Assembly: GCA_017386965.1 (NCBI GenBank)
Contig: JAFOGE010000066.1
Location: forward strand, 1 to 8,912
Direction: 5' to 3'
DNA: 8,912 nucleotides
From: Clostridia bacterium
Lineage (GTDB): Bacteria > Bacillota > Clostridia > Oscillospirales > CAG-272
Numbering within the stretch: the first letter of the stretch is position 1; each line of letters begins with the position of its first letter. The notes beneath the pieces are model-generated. The model searched no databases, was not told where the DNA came from, and was given only the letters and a program-made list of their open reading frames with translations. Positions 1-5,982 of this stretch are shown here, piece by piece. The position numbers and the translations under genes were made by a program.

Positions 1-114
1 GAAGCTGACGGCGCTTGTAGCTTCCCCTGTTTGCGAATTCTTTATCCGAATCTTCGCAAAGGCGCTCTGATCGCCACCCTATACTCTTTATCGTGAAAGG
101 ACCTCTCCGCGCCA
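1..114. other. Upstream leader of scpA; possible 3' end of an unidentified gene
   Basis: No gene can be recognised here. Plus-strand frame 2 is open from the window edge to a TGA at 68-70 and frame 1 to a TGA at 94-96, so an upstream gene could end here, but neither short translation has a recognisable motif. One minus-strand frame is also open throughout, so coding direction is undecided. An inverted repeat, TTTGCGAA (30-37) with TTCGCAAA (53-60), lies within the stretch. TATACT at 80-85 resembles a -10 hexamer but has no convincing -35. The scpA ribosome binding site GAAAGGA is at 95-101. Confidence 0.3.
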
Positions 115-1254
115 ATGGAAACACTGACCTACCGGATCGAGCAGTTTGAAGGCCCTCTGGACCTGCTTCTCTCCTTGATCCAAAAGAACAAAGTGAATAT
201 TGAGGACATTCCCATCGCGGTGATCTGCGATCAGTACCTGGAATACATCCGTGCCGCAGAGGATCTGGACATGGAGCTGGCCGGCGAATTTATCGTTATG
301 GCAAGCGAGCTGATGCTGATCAAAAGCAAGATGCTACTGCCCCGCATCACCCCCGACGAGAAGGATCCCCGCGCCGAGCTGGCCGATGCCCTCCTGCGCT
401 ATCAGCAGGCAAAGCAGGCCGCTGCCAAGATGGCGCCTCTGTACCAACGCTTCAGCGGACGCATGGTCAAGGATACCGACGAGATCACGGTGGACGTCAC
501 CTATGTGGCCGATCAGGAGGTTACCGACCTCTGCCTCGCTGTGCGCCGTATCATCGCCGCAAACGAAAGCCGCCCCAAGGCGGAAAAGCAGGTCTTTGCC
601 CCCATGATCGCAAAGCCGATCGTCCCTGTTGACGTCAAGATCGTAGGCATCCTGCACCATATGTCGAAAAAGCCGAAGCCCTCGATGAAGGAGCTTCTTT
701 CGGATGCCACCTCCCTCTCGGATCTCATCGCGATCTTCCTGGGCATTTTGGAATTGATCAAGGTGCGTAAGATCCTGATCGATGAGGACGAGGAATCCTA
801 CGTGACCGTACACGGTTCAAGCACTCGTTTCATCGTCAATGAAAACCCGGAGGATCCCAGCGGTGAGGAGGCAGCGGCACGTACCGTACACGATGATGAC
901 GAGCCCATTCCGCTCTCCTCCAAGGCCGAGATGCACCGCGAGCAGCGCCGCATCATCCGCGAGCAAAAGCTGGCCGAGAAGAAGCGGCTGCGCGAGGAAG
1001 CTCGTGCCAAGCGTGCCGAGGAGCGCCGACTGGCCAAGGAATCCGCTTTGGCGGCCTCGGATATAACGGACGCAGAGGAGCTGCTCCCCCCGGATGACAG
1101 CGACCTCGAGGCCGAGGCGCAGATGGCCGCTCTGATTGACGAGCGTCTTTCCCAGGAGGAAGAGGACCTGCTGGACGATCTGGGCCTGGATATGCAGGAG
1201 ATCGTGCGCACGATGGCAAAGCAAGCCAAGGATCTGCCCGACTCCTCAAAATAA
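115..1254 (+). CDS. scpA: Segregation and condensation protein A (kleisin) with long charged C-terminal tail
   Basis: ScpA is the kleisin subunit of the bacterial Smc-ScpA-ScpB condensin. It bridges the Smc heads, binds a ScpB dimer and supports chromosome compaction and segregation in the nucleoid. The N-terminus has the family signature (YRIEQFEGPLDLLLSLI, residues 6-22) followed by DLDMELAGEFIVMASELMLIKSKMLLP at about 50-76. The C-terminal winged helix that contacts Smc spans about 172-232 (LSDLIAIFLGILELIKVRKI). ScpA is usually about 240-260 residues; this one is 379. Residues about 236-379 are extra: an Arg/Lys/Glu-rich probable helix at 272-310, then an acidic stretch at 319-356. The start at 115 fits the family N-terminus and has GAAAGGA at 95-101, a rather long spacing of 13 nt. 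It is the first gene of a plus-strand cluster, followed by scpB after 46 bp. The core assignment is secure; the tail's role is unknown. Confidence 0.96.
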   Translation: METLTYRIEQFEGPLDLLLSLIQKNKVNIEDIPIAVICDQYLEYIRAAEDLDMELAGEFIVMASELMLIKSKMLLPRITPDEKDPRAELADALLRYQQAKQAAAKMAPLYQRFSGRMVKDTDEITVDVTYVADQEVTDLCLAVRRIIAANESRPKAEKQVFAPMIAKPIVPVDVKIVGILHHMSKKPKPSMKELLSDATSLSDLIAIFLGILELIKVRKILIDEDEESYVTVHGSSTRFIVNENPEDPSGEEAAARTVHDDDEPIPLSSKAEMHREQRRIIREQKLAEKKRLREEARAKRAEERRLAKESALAASDITDAEELLPPDDSDLEAEAQMAALIDERLSQEEEDLLDDLGLDMQEIVRTMAKQAKDLPDSSK

Positions 1255-1300
1255 CCTTAGCCATTTCACAATCCCCAAGAAAGGATTTTTAGATACTGCC

Positions 1301-2059
1301 ATGGATGAAAAGAAACAATCCGCACCTCTGCTCGAGCCGCTTACCACGGCGCAAGAGATCGAGCAAGCCATTGAGGCCATCCTCTTCGCCGCAGGCTATC
1401 CCATGCGATACGATAAGATCGCCGAGGTTTTGGGCCTGAATGCAAAGGACGTACGCACGATGGTCAAGAGCATCGCGGCACACTACGAGCAGGAGGACAC
1501 CCATCACGGAATCCGTCTGCTCCTCTACCCCACGACCTGCCAATTTACGACCGACGAGAGGTACGCGCCTTACATTCGTGAGGCACTCGGAATCCGCCGC
1601 GGCGGAAACCTCTCGGCCTCCTCAATGGAGGTTCTGGCAGTGGTTGCCTACAATCAACCGGTTACGCGCTCCTTTATTGAGCTGGTGCGCGGAGTGGATA
1701 GCTCCTATGCCGTCGGCTCCCTTCTGGACAAGGGACTGATCGAGGCAGCGGGGCGTCTGGATGCTCCCGGCCGTCCCATGCTCTACGTAACGACCGACAA
1801 ATTCCTTCGTGTATTCGGTCTGCGCTCCCTGGATGAGCTTCCCGAAACCGAGGCCCTCAGCGTTGCCGCCGCACAGGCGGAGCAGACCGAGAGCGCAGGT
1901 GCGGAGAAGGACGCCGAGGGCGTGGAGAACGTCGAAGCCTTTGAGGCAACCGCGACGAAGGATTACACCGAGGCCGTTGATCCCGAGGAAAGCGGGCTCA
2001 TCTTTGAAAGCGGCGTCAGCGAGGAAACTGCTCCCGAGGACGTCGGAGGGGAGGGCTGA
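1301..2059 (+). CDS. scpB: Segregation and condensation protein B with acidic C-terminal tail
   Basis: ScpB dimerises through two winged-helix domains and binds the ScpA kleisin, completing the Smc condensin. The first domain is at about 15-95. The second begins near residue 103 and carries the family motif (SMEVLAVVAYNQPVTRSFIE at 108-127, then RGVDSSYAVGSLLDKGLIEAAGR), closing with PGRPMLYVTTDKFLRVFGLRSLDELPE at 156-182. The open frame extends upstream inside scpA to 1136, but the ATG at 1301 is chosen because the protein aligns from there and AAGAAAGGA lies at 1277-1285, with 15 nt spacing. This long spacing resembles that of scpA. The family is usually about 180-200 residues; this product is 252. 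Residues 183-252 are an extra tail dominated by Glu, Asp and Ala. The stop overlaps the start region of the next gene with a single base between them, so translation is probably coupled. Confidence 0.95.
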   Translation: MDEKKQSAPLLEPLTTAQEIEQAIEAILFAAGYPMRYDKIAEVLGLNAKDVRTMVKSIAAHYEQEDTHHGIRLLLYPTTCQFTTDERYAPYIREALGIRRGGNLSASSMEVLAVVAYNQPVTRSFIELVRGVDSSYAVGSLLDKGLIEAAGRLDAPGRPMLYVTTDKFLRVFGLRSLDELPETEALSVAAAQAEQTESAGAEKDAEGVENVEAFEATATKDYTEAVDPEESGLIFESGVSEETAPEDVGGEG

Positions 2060-2060
2060 T

Positions 2061-2846
2061 ATGCATCCGTTGCTCATCGTTCTTCTGGCGCTGGGCGGTC
2101 TGTTGCTTCTGATCCTGTTGCTTCTCATTTTTGGGCACGCGAAGATCCGCATCCGCTGCAAGGAGAAGCTTCGTATCACGGTTCATGTCTGCGGAATTCC
2201 CTACACGCTCGTATCCGATAAGGATCCGAAGGAGAGGGACGCTCGGGACCTCTCTCGCTGCTACAATCCGGATGCAGCGCTCCGTAGGGAGCTTCGGCGT
2301 CAAAAGCGGCTTGCGAAAAAGGCTGAGAAGAAGCGCCTTCGCGCCAAGGCCAAGGCTGCGCGCCGCGCCGAGAAAAAGAAGAATCTTGCCGCAAAGCACG
2401 TCAAGAAGCCGACCCCCAATCTCAAGGAAAAGCTGGACATGATCTTAGCGCTTCTGCAGAAGCTCTACGCGCAAACGCAGGGGAAGCTGACATTAAAGGT
2501 CAAGCGCATGCATCTTTTCGTTGGTACAGAGGATGCCGCGCAAACGGCATTGCTCTACGCCGTGATCCTGCAGAGCGCAACCTTCCTGCTCCAATGGATC
2601 CAAACGCACTTCATGCGCATCAAGCGCCGTGAGGGTGCCATGATTATTCAACCGGATTATACCTCCGGAAAAACCCATGCGGATATCGACATCATCTGCT
2701 CCATCCGTCTGATCCGCGCCGTCAAGCTGGGGCTTTCCATGCTTTTTGCTTACCAAAAGGAAAAAAGCCTTGCCAATCGCAGGGCAAAGCGCCGCATTGC
2801 GCTCAAGGAGCTGCTCGACGCCGAGGCCGCAAAGAAAGAAAATTAA
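2061..2846 (+). CDS. DUF2953 family membrane-anchored protein of unknown function
   Basis: This 261-residue protein matches what I know of the DUF2953 family, found in spore-forming Firmicutes beside scpB and gerW/ytfJ; biochemical function is unknown. Residues 3-24 are a single very hydrophobic membrane segment at the N-terminus. The C-terminal half has the family-like pattern: KLTLKVKRMHLFVGTEDAAQTALLYAVIL (about 142-170), IIQPDYTSGKTHADIDI (195-211), then IRLIRAVKLGL. Between them, residues about 75-116 form an extremely basic Lys/Arg/Ala stretch that probably folds as a long charged helix. The ATG at 2061 is preferred over upstream in-frame codons because it begins right after the scpB TGA (2057-2059), has GGAGGG at 2045-2050 and starts directly at the membrane segment. 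Predicted topology is an N-terminal anchor with a soluble C-terminal part. The family call rests on motif memory and synteny. Confidence 0.8.
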   Translation: MHPLLIVLLALGGLLLLILLLLIFGHAKIRIRCKEKLRITVHVCGIPYTLVSDKDPKERDARDLSRCYNPDAALRRELRRQKRLAKKAEKKRLRAKAKAARRAEKKKNLAAKHVKKPTPNLKEKLDMILALLQKLYAQTQGKLTLKVKRMHLFVGTEDAAQTALLYAVILQSATFLLQWIQTHFMRIKRREGAMIIQPDYTSGKTHADIDIICSIRLIRAVKLGLSMLFAYQKEKSLANRRAKRRIALKELLDAEAAKKEN

Positions 2847-2884
2847 AAGAATCATCAATACAGACACTCGAAAGGAAGAATACC

Positions 2885-3448
2885 ATGCAAAACGAATCTT
2901 CGATCAAGCAAATCATTGACAGCTCTCTGGACCAGATCCGCACCATCGTGGATGCAAACACCGTTGTCGGCAACCAGATCCAGACTCCCAGCGGAACCGT
3001 GATCATTCCGATTTCCAAGGTTTCCATGGGCTTTGCCTCCGGTGGGTTGGATCTCCCTGCAAAGTCGGAGGAGGGCAACAAGAACTTCGGCGGCGGCGGC
3101 GGAACCGGCGTTACCGTTCTTCCCATCGGTTTTCTGACCGTTTATCCCGATGGTAAGGTAGAAATGCTTCCCATCAGCCCCGAAAAATCCAGCCCCATCG
3201 AGCAGGTTGCCGACATCATCGACCAGGCTCCCGACATCCTCGCACGCATCAAGGCTGTTTTTAAGGGCGAGGCAGGCGATGCGGAGGGCACGCCCGACGC
3301 AGAGCAGATCTGCCGTATGGAGGCAGAATGCGCCAAGCAGCTGGCCGACGAGCCCGCAGAGCCCTTGACCCGCAAGGAAATCAAGATGATGAAGAAGGCT
3401 GCCGCAAAGGAAGCCAAGGAAGCAAAGAAGCTGGCAAAGAAGGGCTGA
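2885..3448 (+). CDS. ytfJ: GerW/YtfJ family sporulation protein
   Basis: GerW (YtfJ) proteins are made during sporulation and, in B. subtilis, are needed for normal germination of the mature spore; the molecular activity is not established. Residues 5-100 match the family: an N-terminal helix (IKQIIDSSLDQIRTIVDANTVVGNQI), a beta segment TPSGTVIIPISKVSMGFASGG (34-54), a glycine run of five (69-73) followed by GTGVTVLPIGFLTVYPDGKVEMLPI (73-97). The next helix, about 103-127, is also typical. Beyond about residue 128 there is an extra tail of roughly 60 residues, ending in a Lys/Ala/Glu-rich helix (162-187). The start has a good AAAGGAA at 2871-2877, 7 nt before the ATG. The gene sits between DUF2953 and dacB, its usual clostridial position. 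The protein has no signal peptide or membrane segment, so it is probably cytoplasmic or forespore-located. Confidence 0.9.
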   Translation: MQNESSIKQIIDSSLDQIRTIVDANTVVGNQIQTPSGTVIIPISKVSMGFASGGLDLPAKSEEGNKNFGGGGGTGVTVLPIGFLTVYPDGKVEMLPISPEKSSPIEQVADIIDQAPDILARIKAVFKGEAGDAEGTPDAEQICRMEAECAKQLADEPAEPLTRKEIKMMKKAAAKEAKEAKKLAKKG

Positions 3449-3483
3449 TCCTCCTTTTGTCCTGCACAATGACATAAAAGACG

Positions 3484-3527
3484 CTCCGGAAAAATATATA
3501 TGATTCAAATCATTCATTTTTCCGGAG
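3484..3527 (+). promoter_or_regulatory. Inverted repeat sequestering the dacB ribosome binding site
   Basis: CTCCGGAAAAAT (3484-3495) is the exact reverse complement of ATTTTTCCGGAG (3516-3527). The 20-nt interval contains a second small repeat, ATGATT (3500-3505) and AATCAT (3508-3513), so the transcript could fold into one long interrupted hairpin. The right arm contains most of the dacB Shine-Dalgarno GGAGG (3524-3528), which would therefore be paired. This is consistent with translational control of dacB. A readthrough transcript from gerW would carry the whole hairpin, whereas a transcript beginning inside the loop would not. No T-run follows the right arm, so a factor-independent terminator is unlikely. 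The repeat is observed; the regulatory role is inferred. Confidence 0.6.
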
Positions 3528-3536
3528 GTTCTTGTC

Positions 3537-4703
3537 ATGCGCGTATGGAAGTCCCTGCTATGCCTTTGGATGGCACTTTGCGCCATCCGATTCTTCCCGT
3601 CCCCGATCTCCGCCGCCCCGAACGAAACGGCTTCGCCAAGGCTCTCGGCCGAGAGCGCGGTTCTGATCGAGGCAGAAAGCGGAGCCGTCATTTGTGAGAA
3701 GAACGCCGATCTTCCGCTCCCCATGGCCAGCACGACGAAGATCATGACGGCACTGACCGCACTCTCCCTTTGCTCCCCCGACACGCCCCTGTGCGTTCAT
3801 CCCGATGCGATCGGGGTGGAAGGCTCCTCGGTCTATCTGGTAGCGAATGAGCGATTGACCCTGGAGGAGCTTCTCTACGCGCTTCTTTTAGAGTCTGCAA
3901 ACGATGCGGCTCTTGCGATCGCCATTGGCATCAGCGGAAGCGTCGAGGCATTTTCCGAGGAAATGAACCGCATGGCAGACGAGCTTGGGCTGAAAAGCAC
4001 CCACTTTACCAACCCACACGGCTTGGATGACGCGGAGCATTATACAACGGCACGGGAGCTGGCGATCATCACGCAGAAGGCCCTTCGAGAGCCTCTGTTC
4101 CGTACCCTTGTCGCAACCAAAAAAACGACCATTTCCCATCCTTCGGAGGGAAGCGTGCGGCTTCTGATCAACCACAATAAGCTCCTTCGTCTATACGAGG
4201 GCTGTATCGGTGTCAAGACCGGCTACACCAAGCGAAGCGGGCGTTGTCTGGTATCTGCCGCAGAGCGGGACGGCGTAACGCTGATTGCCGTCACCCTGCG
4301 CGCCCCGGATGACTGGGCGGATCACACTGCTCTTTTGGACTATGGATTCTCTCGGTATCATTCGGTCCTGCTCTGCGAGAAGGATGCTTTCCTTATGCCC
4401 CTTCCCGTCATGGGCGGAACGGAGGGCTACGTGATGGTCACCAATACGGAGGCCCTGCGCGTAACGCTTCCCAAGTCCTGCGGAAGGATCACACACCGAG
4501 TAGAGCTTCCGCGCTTTGAATACGCCCCCATCGATGCTGAAAGCCGCGAGGGGTGCGTGCTCTTTTTCTGCGACACCGACGGGGATGGGCAAGCCGAGAT
4601 CATCGGTAGGGTCCCTCTCTCGTCCTGTTACGCAATCCCCAAAAAAATCGAAAAGAGATCCTTCCTGCAATGGCTGATCTCTCTCTTTTCATTCTTCCAT
4701 TAA
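3537..4703 (+). CDS. dacB: S11 D-alanyl-D-alanine carboxypeptidase (DacB/DacF type penicillin-binding protein)
   Basis: This penicillin-binding carboxypeptidase removes the terminal D-Ala from peptidoglycan stem peptides outside the membrane, limiting cross-linking; sporulation relatives tune the spore cortex. A signal peptide spans residues 1-26 (hydrophobic 6-20, likely cleavage after SPISA). All three active-site motifs are intact: SxxK at Ser65-Thr-Thr-Lys68, SxN at Ser120-Ala-Asn122 and KTG at Lys227-Thr-Gly229. A PBP5-like C-terminal beta domain follows, at about 285-362, and the last residues (FLQWLISLFSFFH) form the amphipathic or hydrophobic anchor typical of the family. The length of 388 residues is normal. 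The start is fixed by GGAGG at 3524-3528 and by the signal peptide. Residues 346-354 read DTDGDGQAE, an acidic loop resembling calcium-binding loops in place of the usual short turn. Whether it corresponds to dacB or dacF is undecided; synteny with scpAB and rluB favours dacB. Confidence 0.93.
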   Translation: MRVWKSLLCLWMALCAIRFFPSPISAAPNETASPRLSAESAVLIEAESGAVICEKNADLPLPMASTTKIMTALTALSLCSPDTPLCVHPDAIGVEGSSVYLVANERLTLEELLYALLLESANDAALAIAIGISGSVEAFSEEMNRMADELGLKSTHFTNPHGLDDAEHYTTARELAIITQKALREPLFRTLVATKKTTISHPSEGSVRLLINHNKLLRLYEGCIGVKTGYTKRSGRCLVSAAERDGVTLIAVTLRAPDDWADHTALLDYGFSRYHSVLLCEKDAFLMPLPVMGGTEGYVMVTNTEALRVTLPKSCGRITHRVELPRFEYAPIDAESREGCVLFFCDTDGDGQAEIIGRVPLSSCYAIPKKIEKRSFLQWLISLFSFFH

Positions 4704-4732
4704 AGTGCGAACGCGCTTGGAAAGGAACCTTC

Positions 4733-5467
4733 ATGGCCGAGCCCATCCGACTGCAAAAATATTTCACCGACTGTGGCGTTCTCTCCAGACGCGCCGCCGA
4801 ACGCGCCATCGCCAACGGCGAGGTACGGGTCAATGGCGTTTGCGCTATGATTGGCGACAAAATCGACCCCGACCGTGACTGCATCGAATTCCGGGGAAAG
4901 CGAATCCTTCCTCCGGCGCGATCGGCACATCATTACCTGATGCTGCACAAGCCGCGCGGCTACGTCACCACGATGAGCGACGAGCGAGGACGGCGCAAGG
5001 TGACCGATCTGGTCAAGGATCTGGACAGCCGCGTCTATCCCGTAGGACGGCTGGACATGGATTCGGAAGGGTTACTCCTCCTGACGGATGACGGCGATTT
5101 TGCCAACCATCTGACCCATCCCCGACACGAAATTCCAAAGATCTACCACGTCACGGTGTCCCCCCTCCCCAACGCAGAGCAGCTTGCAGCACTGGGAAGT
5201 GCGATGCTCCTGGATGGCTACCCCATTCGTCCCGTAAAGGTACGCCCTCTCTCCACGGACACCTTGGAGATGACCCTTTTTGAGGGGCGCAACCGACAGA
5301 TCCGCCGTATGTGTGCGACCGTCGGGCTAAACGTCCTCCGTCTGCGCCGTGTAGCCATCGGCAAGATCCCACTGGGATCGCTTCCCGCAGGATCCTGGCG
5401 GGATCTGACCGAGGAGGAGGTTCGCTACCTCTTTCCCAACGTCGAGAAACAATCATTCAATAAATAA
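4733..5467 (+). CDS. rluB: RluB/RsuA-family rRNA pseudouridine synthase
   Basis: Family members isomerise a specific uridine to pseudouridine in rRNA; RluB acts on 23S rRNA near the peptidyl-transferase centre, while RsuA acts on 16S. Residues 4-50 form an S4 RNA-binding domain (LQKYFTDCGVLSRRAAERAIANGEVRVNG). The catalytic domain contains LMLHKPRGYVTT (69-80), the catalytic aspartate Asp108 in VGRLDMDSEGLLLLTDDGDF, and the family C-terminal motif FEGRNRQIRRMCATVGLNVLRLRRVAIG. The product has 244 residues, normal for the family. The frame is open upstream to 4670, within dacB, but the ATG at 4733 is chosen because GGAAAGGA (4719-4726) precedes it and the S4 domain begins directly after. It lies 29 bp after dacB, matching the B. 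subtilis dacB-to-rluB (ypuL) neighbourhood, which favours RluB over RsuA. The exact target uridine cannot be read from sequence. Confidence 0.93.
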   Translation: MAEPIRLQKYFTDCGVLSRRAAERAIANGEVRVNGVCAMIGDKIDPDRDCIEFRGKRILPPARSAHHYLMLHKPRGYVTTMSDERGRRKVTDLVKDLDSRVYPVGRLDMDSEGLLLLTDDGDFANHLTHPRHEIPKIYHVTVSPLPNAEQLAALGSAMLLDGYPIRPVKVRPLSTDTLEMTLFEGRNRQIRRMCATVGLNVLRLRRVAIGKIPLGSLPAGSWRDLTEEEVRYLFPNVEKQSFNK

Positions 5468-5483
5468 AAGGAAGGAAAACGAT

Positions 5484-5873
5484 ATGCTGGAGGTACTCCC
5501 CATTCAATCCAAGCAAGAGCAGGAGGCTCTCTGCGCCCGCTGCGGCATTCCCTTTCAGACCGAGCTTTTGGCCTACCAGGCCTTGGTTGACGGAGAGCTG
5601 CGCGGCATGTGCCAGTTTACAATGGACGCAAACGGCGGCCGAATTCTGCATTTTGCGTCCTTGCCCGACAAATACGAATTTGAGCCAATGTTCGTCATGG
5701 GGCGCGCCGCTTTGAACTTTATCGACCTCTGCGGCGTACATCGCGCCTTTTTCGACGCCCCCTGCGATAACGAAACCCTGATCCGGGCCATTGGCTTCTC
5801 CAAAAATATGGGGGGACGCTACGAAGTGGATCTGACCGATTTCTTCAACGAGCCCTGTCAACACTCCAAATAA
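5484..5873 (+). CDS. Small GNAT-like protein, probably degenerate
   Basis: I do not recognise this 129-residue protein as a named family, but its layout looks like a shortened GNAT acetyltransferase fold. There is a strand pair around YQALVDGELRGMCQFTM (31-47), a strand GRILHFASLPD (52-62), a long helix MFVMGRAALNFIDLCGV (69-85), a strand HRAFFDAP (86-93), and a terminal LIRAIGFSKN (99-108) like the LYxxxGF segment of GNATs. The usual acetyl-CoA pyrophosphate loop (Q/RxxGxG/A) is not clear; VMGRAA is only a weak stand-in, so catalytic activity is doubtful. Four cysteines lie in the first 85 residues, including a Cys-x-x-Cys at 17-20. The start has a strong AAAGGAAGGA at 5467-5476 and lies 16 bp after rluB, so the two are probably co-transcribed. 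The regulatory region of spo0A follows. Coding status is well supported; function is uncertain. Confidence 0.75.
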   Translation: MLEVLPIQSKQEQEALCARCGIPFQTELLAYQALVDGELRGMCQFTMDANGGRILHFASLPDKYEFEPMFVMGRAALNFIDLCGVHRAFFDAPCDNETLIRAIGFSKNMGGRYEVDLTDFFNEPCQHSK

Positions 5874-5881
5874 ATTCTTTC

Positions 5882-5890
5882 TTCGACATA
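5882..5890 (-). promoter_or_regulatory. 0A-box-like Spo0A binding site (box 1)
   Basis: The reverse complement of these bases is TATGTCGAA. It contains the core Spo0A recognition sequence TGTCGAA perfectly and differs by one base from the longer TTTGTCRAA consensus. It lies about 100 bp upstream of the predicted spo0A transcription start. Binding is inferred from sequence. Confidence 0.5.
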
Positions 5891-5940
5891 AGTTTGGCAA
5901 AATTTACCAGTTTTATATGGTAAATTTTGTCAACTTTTTT
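5891..5940 (+). terminator. 12-bp palindrome followed by T6: terminator or operator between the GNAT-like gene and spo0A
   Basis: CAAAATTTACCA (5898-5909) and TGGTAAATTTTG (5918-5929) are exact reverse complements around an 8-base loop. The flanks AGTTTGG and TCAACT extend the stem imperfectly, and six T residues follow at 5935-5940. This is the form of a factor-independent terminator for the upstream gene cluster, although the stem is unusually AT-rich. It could instead be an operator: its right half shares ATATGGTAAA (5915-5924) with the -10 region of the spo0A promoter (5971-5980). Both readings remain open. Confidence 0.55.
5926..5934 (+). promoter_or_regulatory. 0A-box-like Spo0A binding site (box 2)
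   Basis: TTTGTCAAC matches TTTGTCRAA at eight of nine positions. It overlaps the distal end of the palindrome and is centred about 59 bp upstream of the predicted spo0A transcription start and 44 bp from box 1, in opposite orientation. It is a weaker match than box 1, and AT-rich sequence raises the chance of coincidence. Confidence 0.4.
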
Positions 5941-5953
5941 GTTACCTTTTCTC

Positions 5954-5982
5954 TTGCAATTTTTTCCAAAATATGGTAAAAT
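5954..5982 (+). promoter_or_regulatory. Predicted sigma-A promoter of spo0A with extended -10
   Basis: TTGCAA (5954-5959, four of six matches to TTGACA), a 17-bp spacer and TAAAAT (5977-5982, five of six matches to TATAAT) form a standard vegetative promoter. TGG directly before the hexamer (5974-5976) supplies the TGn extended -10 element. Initiation is expected near 5989, giving a leader of about 40 nt that contains the spo0A GGAGG. This position also argues against a longer spo0A reading frame beginning at 5973. I saw no sigma-H type promoter. Confidence 0.7.

Noticed and set aside
30..60. Inverted repeat TTTGCGAA/TTCGCAAA as a terminator
   Set aside because: The arms are only 8 bp with a 15-base loop, and no T-run follows on the plus strand; kept only as a note in the leader region.
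80..85. TATACT as a -10 hexamer of an scpA promoter
   Set aside because: It matches five of six positions, but no -35-like hexamer lies 16-18 bp upstream and there is no TGn extension, so it is not listed as a promoter.
1136..1300. Longer scpB reading frame starting inside scpA
   Set aside because: The extra residues are unlike any ScpB N-terminus and the ATG at 1301 has an upstream ribosome binding site.
2855..3784. Long minus-strand open frame opposite gerW and dacB
   Set aside because: It is antisense to two strongly supported genes, has no recognisable motif and arises from GC-rich codon positions of the plus strand.
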